From Chlorobium sp. (GTDB lineage: Bacteria > Bacteroidota > Chlorobiia > Chlorobiales > Chlorobiaceae): a stretch of 64,000 nt of DNA. The position numbers and the translations under genes were made by a program. Where the stretch lies: the NCBI GenBank assembly GCA_005862225.1, contig SZXV01000010.1, forward strand, positions 268,417 to 332,416, in the 5' to 3' direction. Position 1 is the stretch's first letter. Every line of letters starts with the position of its first letter. Below the pieces are notes generated by a model, which saw only the letters and a list, made by a program, of their open reading frames with translations, was not told where the DNA came from and did no database searches. Below are positions 35,973 through 45,912 of the stretch, one piece after another.

Positions 35973-37321
35973 CCAGAATACTCACGATAGGCTTTGGAAA
36001 AAGATAATCCTTCAATCAATCTTTGGGCGTTCACATCGCTTGTATGACATTTTAAACCAACTTCATAAGCTTTTTCAATAAGAGATTTTGATTTCTCTTT
36101 ATTTTCTACTATGCATCGAATTGCTTCAATAAGCTCATTTGTATTCCTATTTGTAACAAGTTTCGCCCAGCCCATAGCCCTAGCATACCTCGCCACACCA
36201 GTTTCAGGATGTGAATATACAATAATCGGTCGCTGGCTGAACATGAAAAGATGAGCTTTTGAAGAGACCGAGAGTTTGATTGCTGAAACAAACCTAGAGT
36301 CGAAGCCTTCGGCAAGAAGCAAAATATCCGCTCCTTTCAAGTAGGATGGCAATAAATCATTGCCCGGATCAGGAAAAAGATCAATATATGGAGCCAAAGA
36401 CAAAGCCGTAATGCCTTCTGGTTCTATAGAGGAAGAGAGAACAACAATGCGAATATTCATGCCTTGTGTATGCAATTCATGGCAAGCATCATTTACATCA
36501 AGCAAAAGCGGCCAACGATAGCGATTATAATTACCAATTACTATTATTGTTATTACCTCATGTGAGTAAATCCGATGCGGTTCAGCTTTTTTAAATCGTA
36601 ATGGACTATCTAAATGATTAAGAACTATAAACTTTTTCCCATAACGTAAGGCATATTCATCAGCCATGGGCTGACAAAAAGCAAAAGGAGCATCGACTTC
36701 AGAAAAGAGACGATTGACAATGTTTTTAACTATAGGCCTCATGAGCCAACGAAATATTATTGGCTCCCCGAGTTGGCCAGAATAGAGATAGGTCGGCCAG
36801 TCATCTGTTGCAAAAAAAGATAGCTTAACTCCAATTTTTTGTTTTAGTAAAAGCGGCAACAATGTAAATGTAAGATTGTAACCTTGCGCGAGAATAATAT
36901 CCGGGTTATAATTTTCAATCCATGAAATCATTTTTTTTGATATTTTTGGGCAAAATATAAGCTCATAAATCCCAGTATCTATAAATAATAATTTAACTAT
37001 ATTTTTTATCTTTCTTCTTATTCCGATATCAAAAAATTGCTTATTGCTATATGTAATGTCATTTTTTAATAAGTTTTCTTGGTTTATTTTAAAATTATAG
37101 AAGAATGAACCAAATCTTCTATCACATGCTCCAATACGATAATATGAGCTAAAATATCCCTTGTCGCCGTTATCAGCACTACTATAAATCTGGGCAATTT
37201 TATCACGCGGCCAACTACCGAAAAGATTCCGCAACAACAATCCATTATTATATGAATCTTGTGCATTAATACGTCCTAATGCGACAACAAGAACACGAGG
37301 TAAAACATCTCTACTAGTCAT
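35969..37321 (-). CDS. Putative glycosyltransferase, low GC
   Basis: 450 residues with a GT-B-like plan: LVVALGRINAQDSYNNGLLLRNLF at the N-terminus, NPDIILAQGYNLTFTLLPLLL, and a C-terminal part with LKGADILLLAEGFDSRFVSAIKLSVSSKAHLFMFSQRPI and HPETGVARYARAMGWAKLV. The clear E-x7-E motif is not seen, so the family is inferred. The DNA is much richer in A/T than the flanking genes, as is usual for horizontally exchanged O-antigen genes. 37322-37518 is AT-rich without a gene. Confidence 0.75.
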   Translation of the reverse strand: MTSRDVLPRVLVVALGRINAQDSYNNGLLLRNLFGSWPRDKIAQIYSSADNGDKGYFSSYYRIGACDRRFGSFFYNFKINQENLLKNDITYSNKQFFDIGIRRKIKNIVKLLFIDTGIYELIFCPKISKKMISWIENYNPDIILAQGYNLTFTLLPLLLKQKIGVKLSFFATDDWPTYLYSGQLGEPIIFRWLMRPIVKNIVNRLFSEVDAPFAFCQPMADEYALRYGKKFIVLNHLDSPLRFKKAEPHRIYSHEVITIIVIGNYNRYRWPLLLDVNDACHELHTQGMNIRIVVLSSSIEPEGITALSLAPYIDLFPDPGNDLLPSYLKGADILLLAEGFDSRFVSAIKLSVSSKAHLFMFSQRPIIVYSHPETGVARYARAMGWAKLVTNRNTNELIEAIRCIVENKEKSKSLIEKAYEVGLKCHTSDVNAQRLIEGLSFSKAYREYSG

Positions 37322-37518
37322 AAACCATAAAAAAACATATTAACAAATAACTCTATTAGTACTTTTCAATGTATATTTTATCAGAAAAATAAATCAATAT
37401 AACCTCAATATGGAAAAAAGCAATAGGAATAAAAATTTAAGAGGGACAACACGTAAGTATCAATAACACTAAGTAATCGGGTATTAGCATGGTAATAAAA
37501 TATATAACATGACTGCAT

Positions 37519-38211
37519 CTAGCCCCTAAACTTGAATACTTCATTACAACCAAGCGTTGCACAATGCTCAAAGTTTTCTGCTAACAGAAGAGCTATTTTT
37601 TTACTCTCATCAAAATCATTATTAGATTCAAAACACACAAATTTTGTACGTTTCAAAGTATTTATCGCACCTAGTAAAACATTAAGATCAAACCCTTCAG
37701 TATCAATCGACAACAATGCAATTTCCTTATCTTTAAAGGGCTCTAATAATTCATCAATGGTCATAATAGGTAAATACTTGACGACAGCAAGATGTTTAAC
37801 TTCTTGCTCAATAAACGATGAAAGAACAGGGGTGCGAGAAACATAAAACCGAAGGAGTGACGATTTATTTCCACAACCAACGTTCACTTGTATATCGCGC
37901 TTTCTAAATAACCTATGCAGTTTTAAAAGTGCAGCATTGGGCTCAACAGTAATACCACTCCACCCTTTTTTATACAATAGGTAGGTATTAGAAATTCTGG
38001 TAGGATGGTTTGCCCCAACATCTACATATATCGCATCATTTGCTGTTATGCCTTCTAACCCCTTTTCAATGAGGATATCCTCACCGTATTGAGAATAAGA
38101 TTTGCGTAAAGGTGAATAAGTATCATAAAAAGCAATAAAAAAACGCTTAATGGGACCAATAAACGGTAAGAATTTGTCTAATAAAATGACTAATTTTAGA
38201 TTGACTATCAT
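37519..38211 (-). CDS. FkbM family methyltransferase
   Basis: 230 residues. The SAM-binding motif is YVDVGANHPTRISNTYLLYKKGWSGITVEPN, followed by the family signature ALLSIDTEGFDLNVLLGA and FVCFESN. It probably O-methylates a sugar of the glycan. The N-terminal ~20 residues are hydrophobic, possibly a membrane association. Confidence 0.9.
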   Translation of the reverse strand: MIVNLKLVILLDKFLPFIGPIKRFFIAFYDTYSPLRKSYSQYGEDILIEKGLEGITANDAIYVDVGANHPTRISNTYLLYKKGWSGITVEPNAALLKLHRLFRKRDIQVNVGCGNKSSLLRFYVSRTPVLSSFIEQEVKHLAVVKYLPIMTIDELLEPFKDKEIALLSIDTEGFDLNVLLGAINTLKRTKFVCFESNNDFDESKKIALLLAENFEHCATLGCNEVFKFRG

Positions 38212-38348
38212 AAAAAATTACTATTTGGAGAGAATTAAGTTTTATTATAAAACACGTAAAGAAATGCTCTCTAAATACAACTAATTAATTATTCCGTATA
38301 TTAATGGTACGTCGATTTATTAAAATGAGATGCGTTTTTATTCCACTC

Positions 38349-38375
38349 AGCTGACTGCTGTTGCAGCAGTCAGCT
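38349..38375 (+). terminator. Strong hairpin with T tract on the plus strand
   Basis: AGCTGACTGCTG (38349-38360), three bases, and the exact complement (38364-38375), followed by TTTTAATAATAAG. This has the form of a rho-independent terminator reading rightwards, but the neighbouring genes run left, and on that strand no T tract follows. It may act in both directions or be a small repeat. The remaining bases 38212-38495 hold nothing I can name. Confidence 0.45.
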
Positions 38376-38495
38376 TTTAATAATAAGCAAGAATAAAAGG
38401 ATTGATTTTTTTCTTAAATACACAATCTCAAGAGACATATCATTCAATAATATAAAGAGCTGTACTTAATTATATATAAAGGTTTATTGAAAATT

Positions 38496-39401
38496 TTAGT
38501 GGGCCATGTTTTTTATCATTATAATATCTTTAAGTCTTGTCATAAATAATTCCGGAAGTTGTTCACCTATATCCCACTCAGCTTCAAAAATAGTTTTTTT
38601 TTCTTCATCAAATATATTGGCTGGACGTCTACCGCGACGCTAAATTACTAACGTATCACCGCCAAGATATACTCCAAATGTACTAAATGTAGAACATGAG
38701 CCAATAATAACTTTTGCTTGCGATAACGCCAAAATATCTGTTATTGATTCACGATAAGGCGAGCGACGTACATTAGGCTGGCAAATCAATTGTGATAGTT
38801 CTGAATCGAGACCATCAGAAAATACCATTGCTTTAAAATTAAAACCCAATATTTCACGTACGTGATCAAGTGCTGCGACATACCATTCAATAGGCAAACG
38901 GGAGAGCCAAGTTGGTGAAGTTTTATCCGGTATAGCATAATCACCAAACCTTACATGTATGCCAATAAATGGTTCCCTTGAAGGTTCCGGTAAATATTCA
39001 GGACGTGTAATATCAACGAGACCGCGCTTGACTTCTTCATGCCTGTTAACAAGCCTATCCATACACCCCATACTCGTAAATCTAACGACTGTATCTCTTT
39101 TCTGGGATTCCTTTCGGAATTCTTCATAATTTTGTTTGTGGACTGTTGCCAATACGAAAAGACGTTTAAAGCCACCAATATGGTTTTTATCCTTAAATAA
39201 CCTTTGATAAGAACGTTTATCTTTTTCCCTTCTCAAATAAGGGCCTATGCGTAACTTTGCCCAAAATGGCGCAATCATAACAGCGTCATGATCCTTGCAC
39301 CAAAGATAGCAGTGCGCCCATGGAAATAGCATATTCCCCAATCCAGCTTTCATGAGTACAGGATAACCATACAACTTATGCAAGGTTACATTTGACATCA
39401 T
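38496..39401 (-). pseudogene. GT11-like (alpha-1,2-fucosyltransferase type) gene with in-frame TAG
   Basis: The open part codes 253 residues with MKAGLGNMLFPWAHCYLW and GIHVRFGDYAI, the HxRxGDY motif of GDP-fucose-using family 11 enzymes, and ALSQAKVIIGSCSTFSTFGVYLGG near the end. After a TAG (38640-38642) the same frame goes on for 47 codons of plausible protein (RRGRRPANIFDEEKKTIFEA, QLPELFMTRLKDII) to TAA at 38496. GDP-L-fucose genes lie in the same locus. Truncation just after the conserved fold may or may not abolish activity. Confidence 0.7.
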
Positions 39402-39452
39402 AGACTCTTTCTTATCATTTTTACAAAAATACTACGAGTAATCTTCAGCTTT

Positions 39453-40718
39453 TCAAGTTTTAATTCTATTCTTTTGAAGATTGATCTTTTGATTTAGTGG
39501 AATTATTTTAACCATTATCGAAAAAATAATAACAAGCAATACTCCTTTTATAAGATCATTTGGATAAAACACTTCCCCTTTAATATTTGTTAACAATAAA
39601 TAACATATAACCGAAAGATTTACGACTTTTTCAATTATATTTTTTTTGTTATATCTTGAAAACAAGAAAAGGTATGAACTATATAATATAATTGAGTATA
39701 CAAGGCCGCCATAATACAAATCATTTACATACCCAATATCCGAACCCAATGGCCTTATGCTAGTACCAATTAATAAATCCATTCCGTCAGGCATCGACCA
39801 CATTGAATCTGTCAGATATGATAAATTTCCAGTTGCCTCACCATTATAGTAATTTGAAATTTCTTGTATTCCAGAATTAACCCAAACCCAGCTATCAATT
39901 GATGTGCTATTTGTAGACTTAGTATCTACAAAATTAATTACCGCGATAATCAATAGCGATATAAATGCAAAACCAATAATATTTGAAAAAAATTTTCTTC
40001 TAAACTTTACTATAAAAATAATAACCGCTACTATGAATAGACTTATAAGTGCAATTCTTGCATTAACAGCGATCGATAGCAAATATAATGGAATTAAATA
40101 ATAATACTTATAAGAACTGAATACCCCTAATACAAACGAAATAATAACACACAAACCAAGATATAATGGCATAGTATATGTGTAGCCTCCCGACAACCCA
40201 TATATTCTAAACGATCCTACTTCTTGATATAGATCTGTTAAACCTATACTTCCCGAGCTACTAATCATCCAATTTCTTATATCCGGAAATATTATCGAGA
40301 AAACGACACAGAGTACTTGCAAAAATCCAACAATTAATATGACTCCATAAAATCTATTTAAATCATAACCTTTGTTAATAAATATAATTGAGAAAAATAT
40401 TACGCATGGCAGAACTTCAAAAACTAGATTGAAAGACCAATATGTTTTTTCGAAATCTTTGGTCAACAAGAAATTTACACATAAGTTATAAATAATTAAA
40501 ACGCAGTGAATCAATATAAATAAAAATAATTCCGGGCAACTTACTATATTTATGAATATTTTTCTATACTTAGTAAGTAAATAAATCCAAGAAACGATTG
40601 CCAATATATGCACAATACTGAATGGCATATACAATCGTGGCGTAAAAATTAAAAGGAATATGCCTGTATATGCAAGTATATTTATTAAGCTCCATTTTTC
40701 AGAAAAGTTTTTCTGCAT
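39453..40718 (-). CDS. O-antigen/polysaccharide polymerase-like membrane protein (Wzy)
   Basis: 421 residues with about ten to eleven hydrophobic helices and a large loop near residues 270-320 (WVWVNSGIQEISNYYNGEA), the usual plan of Wzy polymerases. No sequence motif is diagnostic for the family; the call rests on topology, low GC and the position among glycosyltransferase genes. It starts right before the next gene's stop codon. Confidence 0.75.
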   Translation of the reverse strand: MQKNFSEKWSLINILAYTGIFLLIFTPRLYMPFSIVHILAIVSWIYLLTKYRKIFINIVSCPELFLFILIHCVLIIYNLCVNFLLTKDFEKTYWSFNLVFEVLPCVIFFSIIFINKGYDLNRFYGVILIVGFLQVLCVVFSIIFPDIRNWMISSSGSIGLTDLYQEVGSFRIYGLSGGYTYTMPLYLGLCVIISFVLGVFSSYKYYYLIPLYLLSIAVNARIALISLFIVAVIIFIVKFRRKFFSNIIGFAFISLLIIAVINFVDTKSTNSTSIDSWVWVNSGIQEISNYYNGEATGNLSYLTDSMWSMPDGMDLLIGTSIRPLGSDIGYVNDLYYGGLVYSIILYSSYLFLFSRYNKKNIIEKVVNLSVICYLLLTNIKGEVFYPNDLIKGVLLVIIFSIMVKIIPLNQKINLQKNRIKT

Positions 40719-40719
40719 A

Positions 40720-42063
40720 TTATTTCCCTTTCAAGGAATTACATATCAGACGTTCATAAAGTAATGCTGTATTTTCGGTTGAATAGTTAATTATCTCTTG
40801 AAAATTTCTTTTAGATTCAAGCTCCCACATTACTTTTTTTCTTGTGTTGATTAAAGTCTTGAGAAACATTTCTATATCTTTTTCTTTTGGAAGAACAATT
40901 CCGGCTCCAGTGGTTTTTATGAGTCTACCCAAGGCTGTGGCATGATTGCAAATCGCTATGATTGGTCTTGTTGCTCCTAAATATGTTAGTACCTTTCCTG
41001 TCGTTACTGTTTCAGAAAATTTTCCATCCCAGCCAAATGCTAATAATAGATCTGCCTCACATTGCGCTTTGACAGCCTCAGAATGAGAGACGTAACCTTT
41101 ATTTATCAAAATACTACTTTCAAGCCCAATAGCATCTGCATAATTTTTTAGTAATGAGTAACTTTTTCCATAATATGAAATATGAAAATTATCAAGTCTA
41201 TTTTCACAAGATATTATATTTATGGCATCCAAAAAAATCCTATAGGAATTTTCCGTCCAAATATTTCCGGTATACACAACATTTATTTTATCGGTCTCAA
41301 TCTTTGAATACTTAAACTCATCTGGGTCAAATGAATTTGGTATATAAACAATTTTATTTGGATCACATATAATTTTGCGTCCTAGCTCCGGACTTATCGT
41401 TACAACACGATGAGCGGTACTTAGCAACTTTAATTCATACTTTTTGATTAATTTATCGAGCAATGGCTTTTCGTTTATACCCCTTATAAAATCACCTGAC
41501 CAACCATCACGCATATCAGCTATCCAAGGTATACTAGCTTTTTTTGATAACAGCATAGCAGCCTTCATACAACCTGCATAAGGATGCGTTGCAATTATGA
41601 TTTCAATCCCGTTATTAATCACAACAGGCAAAGCTTTCTTATATACTTTATTTGCCCATGGCCATGACTTATGAGGAAATCCTAATAAAGTCAGCAAAAT
41701 ATTAGCTATTTCTTTCGCTTTACCCGACCTTGGAAGCATATTCCAAAGCTGTGCCAATGCCCTATAGATTTTATTATTATTATTATCTTTTTTTTCAATC
41801 CCCTTATTATTTTTAATAATCTCACCTAAAGCATCCTGACTTTTCAGAAACGGTGACCAAAAAACTGATTCATATCCAATACGTTGAACCATTTTGGGTA
41901 TAAAATCAATGGTCATTGTCTGAGGGACTTCTGAACTGTTCTCTGCAGAAAACACAAATATTTTGTGACCGGCCATTGTGAGATATTTTGCAAGCCGAGC
42001 CCAGCGAACACATCCAATATGGTGATCTGGTGGAAAATATGATGTAATAAGTAAAATCTTCAT
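40720..42063 (-). CDS. Glycosyltransferase family 4, low GC
   Basis: 447 residues. N-terminus ITSYFPPDHHIGCVRWARLAKYL, then IIATHPYAGCMKAAMLLSKK, and VVTISPELGRKIICDPNKIVYIPNSFDPDEF before the C-terminal domain VVYTGNIWTENSYRIFLDAI. The end of the donor site reads KFSETVTTGKVLTYLGATRPIIAIC. Overlaps the aminotransferase gene by four bases. Confidence 0.88.
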   Translation of the reverse strand: MKILLITSYFPPDHHIGCVRWARLAKYLTMAGHKIFVFSAENSSEVPQTMTIDFIPKMVQRIGYESVFWSPFLKSQDALGEIIKNNKGIEKKDNNNNKIYRALAQLWNMLPRSGKAKEIANILLTLLGFPHKSWPWANKVYKKALPVVINNGIEIIIATHPYAGCMKAAMLLSKKASIPWIADMRDGWSGDFIRGINEKPLLDKLIKKYELKLLSTAHRVVTISPELGRKIICDPNKIVYIPNSFDPDEFKYSKIETDKINVVYTGNIWTENSYRIFLDAINIISCENRLDNFHISYYGKSYSLLKNYADAIGLESSILINKGYVSHSEAVKAQCEADLLLAFGWDGKFSETVTTGKVLTYLGATRPIIAICNHATALGRLIKTTGAGIVLPKEKDIEMFLKTLINTRKKVMWELESKRNFQEIINYSTENTALLYERLICNSLKGK

Positions 42064-43160
42064 ACTTCGCGAAAAAAACTTATTATGGCATTGATAACAT
42101 TATCTGCATCGGAATCTGTGACATGCTCACCCATTGGAAGACTTAATAATGTTGCGTCAATATTATTTGCAAAATTTATATCTTTTGAACCCAAATATTC
42201 GTAAGCAGCCAACTTTGGCAGAGCAATAGGATAGTGAATCCCTGTCTCAATGGCCCGCTCAGCCAGATAATCCTTCAAACTATTGCGATTATCAAGACGA
42301 ACAACAAACAAATGAAATGCATGGCGCACATCACCGTCAATTACCGGTAGCACCAAGCCTTTAATACCACGCAATCCTGTATAATAACGCTGTGCAAGTG
42401 CATTACGGCGATCAATCCAACCATCCAAGTGTTTAAGCTTTACATTTAATATTGCGGCTTGCAAGCCATCCAAGCGACTGTTACGCCCTTCGATGAGATG
42501 ATTATACTTATCGATACGCCCATGATTGGCAATCATTCGGCAACGGGTGGCAAGATTGTAATCATTTGTCATGATGGCTCCGCCATCACCGTATGCACCA
42601 AGATTTTTTCCCGGATAAAAACTGAAAGCACCAATATCACCAAGTGCACCAACCCGACGCCCTTTATATTCACCACCATGAGCCTGGGCACAGTCTTCAA
42701 TCAATTTTAAATTATGCGCAGCAGCCATGACCTTCAATCCATCTATGTCACACGGATGCCCATAGAGATGTACAGCAATAATCGCTTTTGTATTGTTCGT
42801 TATACGCTTTTCAACATCTAAAAGATTGAGTGTATAAGTCGCCGGATTAATATCAGCAAATACTACTCGATGCCCGCAACGCGTTACTGCCTCTGCGCTT
42901 GAAATGAATGAATTGGCAGGAACAATGATCTCTGAACCTGAAGGAAATCCAAGGGCTTCGATAGCAATCTCCAAAGCATCAGTGCCATTAGCCACACCGA
43001 CACAGTGAGCTGCCTGCTGATAATCAGCAAAAGCCGCCTCAAATGATTTGACAGAGGCTCCACCAATGAAAGCAGACTGTTCAATCGTAGTAAGAATAGC
43101 TCCATCTATCTCAGTCTTAATTGTCTGATACTGGTGATATAGATCTACAAATTTAATCAT
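42060..43160 (-). CDS. wbpE: UDP-3-keto-HexNAcA aminotransferase (WbpE/WlbC type)
   Basis: 366 residues, DegT/DnrJ/EryC1/StrS fold. PLP Lys185 lies in GAFSFYPGKNLGAYGDGGAI, with ANGTDALEIAIEAL and VHLYGHPCDIDGL. Together with the oxidoreductase and acetyltransferase encoded directly upstream it forms the three-step set that converts UDP-HexNAcA to the 2,3-diacetamido uronic acid: oxidation at C-3, transamination here, then N-acetylation. Confidence 0.9.
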   Translation of the reverse strand: MIKFVDLYHQYQTIKTEIDGAILTTIEQSAFIGGASVKSFEAAFADYQQAAHCVGVANGTDALEIAIEALGFPSGSEIIVPANSFISSAEAVTRCGHRVVFADINPATYTLNLLDVEKRITNNTKAIIAVHLYGHPCDIDGLKVMAAAHNLKLIEDCAQAHGGEYKGRRVGALGDIGAFSFYPGKNLGAYGDGGAIMTNDYNLATRCRMIANHGRIDKYNHLIEGRNSRLDGLQAAILNVKLKHLDGWIDRRNALAQRYYTGLRGIKGLVLPVIDGDVRHAFHLFVVRLDNRNSLKDYLAERAIETGIHYPIALPKLAAYEYLGSKDINFANNIDATLLSLPMGEHVTDSDADNVINAIISFFREV

Positions 43161-43633
43161 GATTTCCTGTTAAGTTTGCGTAGCAATTGGGCTGGGTTTC
43201 CGGCATAAATTCCTGGCTGGGAAATGTCGCGGGTTACTACCGCACCAGCACCAATCACAACATCATCACAAATACAGACGGGCAATATTGTAGCATTAGA
43301 CCCTATAGAAACGCGATTGCCGATCTGCGTAGCACGCCAAAGGGTTTGATCTCCATTGGCGGGACCACCCGTTTGAAATAGATCGTTGATGAACATCACT
43401 CCATGAGCCACAACGCACTCTTCTCCAATACTGACCAGTTCACAGATAAAAGCATGTGACTGAATCTTGCTGCCCCGCCCGATCACAACACCTCGCTGAA
43501 TTTCAACAAAAGGCCCAATAAAACAGTCAGCCCCAATGCTGCAACAATAAAGATTGGCTGGCTGAACAACGGTAACATCCTTACCAAAGTTCACATTTAC
43601 GATACCAATCGATTTTATCTTTGGCTCAGCCAT
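43157..43633 (-). CDS. wbpD: N-acetyltransferase, left-handed beta helix (WbpD/WlbB type)
   Basis: 158 residues from the ATG at 43633, which overlaps the end of the oxidoreductase gene by eight bases; a longer frame to 43705 is inside that gene. Repeats: IGPFVEIQRGVVIGRGSKIQSHAFIC, VVAHGVMFINDLFQTG, NRVSIGSNATILPVCICDDVVIGAGAVVTRDI. It is expected to acetylate the 3-amino group made by WbpE. Confidence 0.9.
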   Translation of the reverse strand: MAEPKIKSIGIVNVNFGKDVTVVQPANLYCCSIGADCFIGPFVEIQRGVVIGRGSKIQSHAFICELVSIGEECVVAHGVMFINDLFQTGGPANGDQTLWRATQIGNRVSIGSNATILPVCICDDVVIGAGAVVTRDISQPGIYAGNPAQLLRKLNRKS

Positions 43634-44696
43634 TCCGCTCCCCCAGACGACAATGTTTGGGTTCGAAACGCAACACAACTTCACGCCCTGTTTCGATAGA
43701 TTCATAGATGGCCGAGATTAACTCCAAACTCTTTCGACCCTCCAAGCCATCTACCAATTGTTGCGTATTATTCAGGATGCAATCAACTACATGCTCGTAA
43801 TAGGCTTGATGCCCAAAACCATAAGCATTGGGTGGGTTGACTGAATATTGTGTTAAAATGTCCTCGTCACCTGGCAGTGGTTCGACAAAATCCCAAGTTT
43901 TCATCTGGTTAACCGCAAAACCCTCGATCACCACGGAACCGCCTTCTCCAAGCAGAGAAATCGAACCCTCCAGATCTTTGGGTCTCACAGCAGTAGTCGC
44001 CTCAATGATCCCAAAAGCACCATCAGCAAAACGCAACAACACGGTTGCAGTATCCTCGGCCTCAATGTTTACCAGCGCCGTTTTTGCCATTGCAAAAACA
44101 CTGACCGGCTGCCCAAGCATCCACTCCAATAGATCGACATGATGGCTTGCCTGATTGGCCAGTACACCTCCATCAAGGGCCCAAGTACCACGCCAAGCAT
44201 CCTGGTCGTAATAGTTCTGGGGTCGTGACCAACGCACGCGCACGGTACCCATGACCATCTTACCAAATCGCCCCGTTTCGAGTGCCTCTCGCAATTTCAA
44301 TACCGGTACATTAAAACGGTTCTGCTTTACCACGAACAATTTTACCCCAGCCCGGTCGCAAGCCACTATCATACGATCAGCATCCACGAGAGACAACGCC
44401 ATAGGTTTTTCTACCACGATGTGCTTTCCGTATGGAGCTAACGCAACAACCTGCTCTGCGTGCAAACCGCTCTCGGTAAGCACGACAACAACATCAATCT
44501 TCTCATTTCGCATCATTTCGTGCATATCGGTATAATGCTGCACATGCATAACACTACCGATCGATGCTGCACGTTCTGGCTTTATGTCACAAACAGCAAC
44601 CAAACGGGCATGAGATATCTCATTAAGGCCAAGAAGTTCCGAGTGCCGTTTGGCAATTCGACCACAGCCAACAAGAGCAAAATTAAGTTTATTCAC
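43626..44696 (-). CDS. wbpB: Gfo/Idh/MocA oxidoreductase (WbpB/WlbA type)
   Basis: 356 residues. Rossmann motif FALVGCGRIAKRHSELL; EKPMALSLVDAD carries the catalytic Lys region; GGVLANQASHHVDLLEWMLG the conserved His segment. It oxidises UDP-HexNAcA at C-3 with NAD. First gene of the wbpB-D-E run; 38 bases separate it from the amidotransferase gene upstream. Confidence 0.92.
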   Translation of the reverse strand: MNKLNFALVGCGRIAKRHSELLGLNEISHARLVAVCDIKPERAASIGSVMHVQHYTDMHEMMRNEKIDVVVVLTESGLHAEQVVALAPYGKHIVVEKPMALSLVDADRMIVACDRAGVKLFVVKQNRFNVPVLKLREALETGRFGKMVMGTVRVRWSRPQNYYDQDAWRGTWALDGGVLANQASHHVDLLEWMLGQPVSVFAMAKTALVNIEAEDTATVLLRFADGAFGIIEATTAVRPKDLEGSISLLGEGGSVVIEGFAVNQMKTWDFVEPLPGDEDILTQYSVNPPNAYGFGHQAYYEHVVDCILNNTQQLVDGLEGRKSLELISAIYESIETGREVVLRFEPKHCRLGERNG

Positions 44697-44733
44697 AATA
44701 AAGCAGCCTTCTCTGTCAATTAAATTATTATTA

Positions 44734-45912
44734 TCAAATCTTCTTCAGTTGTTCGCGTAAATACTTGGGTAACAATAACTTCCCAACTTTAAATATAAAA
44801 ATATGCAAAGCCTTTTCTGATGGGTATTCATCATGAGGGATTCCTGGCCTCAGCAAATAACTCTCTAAATCGTTTCTCGACCATCCCATCTTTTTCAAAA
44901 AATAGCTAACATCCTCTTCTTGTTGCAGAGCCGTTGGGTAAGGAATGCTCTGTAAGCCTTTCATTGCGTCATCCCTTGACATTTGCCCTGAAGCAACCAG
45001 CGTTGCCAAATGAATCAAACGTTTATCGACGTTAAATTTCCTGGGAAGAATATAGCCTTGGTAGAACCGGGTAAAAACAGACTCGTAATGCTTGAAAGGA
45101 TAACGTTTGTAACCGTAGCTTTCTTCAAGTTTATTAAGCACGTCAAACTTGTTGTATGGCAGATAATCGAGAAAGCTCATCCACTTGATTTTCTTGATGT
45201 ACTCAAGATAAAACCAATCCAAAACACCGATTGACGGGAAAGTCCTGATTTTTGCCTTCCCAAATTGTTGCGCTAAACCGTAAATATTTCGCTTGTCTCG
45301 CTTAAACCAATTCCATCCTCGGGGCATCGCCATACCCTCTGTTGCCTGGTTATCGCCGGACAAAATATATTTGATCCCATATTTCTTCGCCTGCTGATAA
45401 TTCACTGCCATCATCGCATTGTCATAAAGCAGTTCGACATCTATAACATCCGCATCAAAAAATGCCTGCATTAGCCCGCGATACTCCTCCCAATCAATAA
45501 CATGGGTATGGAGATCGACACCCAACCCACGCACCAAATTGGCAATGTTGTTCTGAGCCAACTCGGAGTTCCAACCATTATCCATGTGAACCGCCAGCGG
45601 TCGCAGACCCAGACGCTTGGTTTGAACCAGTACCCATGAGCTGTCTACCCCGCCCGAGACACCAACAATACAGTCGTAAGGCTTGCCAAGGCCATCCGCC
45701 TTAACTCTTGCCACCAAGGCATTCAGTCGCCCCTCTTTGCCTGCAGGGTCTTCATGGATAATGTGGCTGGAACGCTCCAAAAACTCGGTGCAGTAGTTGC
45801 ACACTCCTTTTTCATTAAAAGTGATATCAACGGCGGTGGTATCCATCACACAACGAGTGCATTGCTGGTATGGCCACACGCCTGCCGCAGTCAATTTTGT
45901 GCTTACTGTCAT
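44734..45912 (-). CDS. wbpG: N-acetyl-sugar amidotransferase (WbpG/PseA type)
   Basis: 392 residues. A Cys4 site CTRCVMD...CNYCTEF (Cys18, 21, 38, 41) precedes the PP-loop GVSGGVDSSWVLVQ (SGGVDS at 86-91). The family activates an acetamido group with ATP and, with ammonia from HisH/HisF-like partners, makes an acetamidino group. The hisF-like and hisH-like genes directly upstream and the WbpB/D/E set downstream fit this exactly. Overlaps the hisF-like gene by four bases (ATGA). Confidence 0.92.
   Translation of the reverse strand: MTVSTKLTAAGVWPYQQCTRCVMDTTAVDITFNEKGVCNYCTEFLERSSHIIHEDPAGKEGRLNALVARVKADGLGKPYDCIVGVSGGVDSSWVLVQTKRLGLRPLAVHMDNGWNSELAQNNIANLVRGLGVDLHTHVIDWEEYRGLMQAFFDADVIDVELLYDNAMMAVNYQQAKKYGIKYILSGDNQATEGMAMPRGWNWFKRDKRNIYGLAQQFGKAKIRTFPSIGVLDWFYLEYIKKIKWMSFLDYLPYNKFDVLNKLEESYGYKRYPFKHYESVFTRFYQGYILPRKFNVDKRLIHLATLVASGQMSRDDAMKGLQSIPYPTALQQEEDVSYFLKKMGWSRNDLESYLLRPGIPHDEYPSEKALHIFIFKVGKLLLPKYLREQLKKI

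Noticed and set aside
38640..38642. TAG as a recoded (pyrrolysine or selenocysteine-like) codon
   Set aside because: No pyl genes or recoding hairpin seen, and other genes in the window are interrupted by TAA and TGA, so simple mutation or error is more likely.
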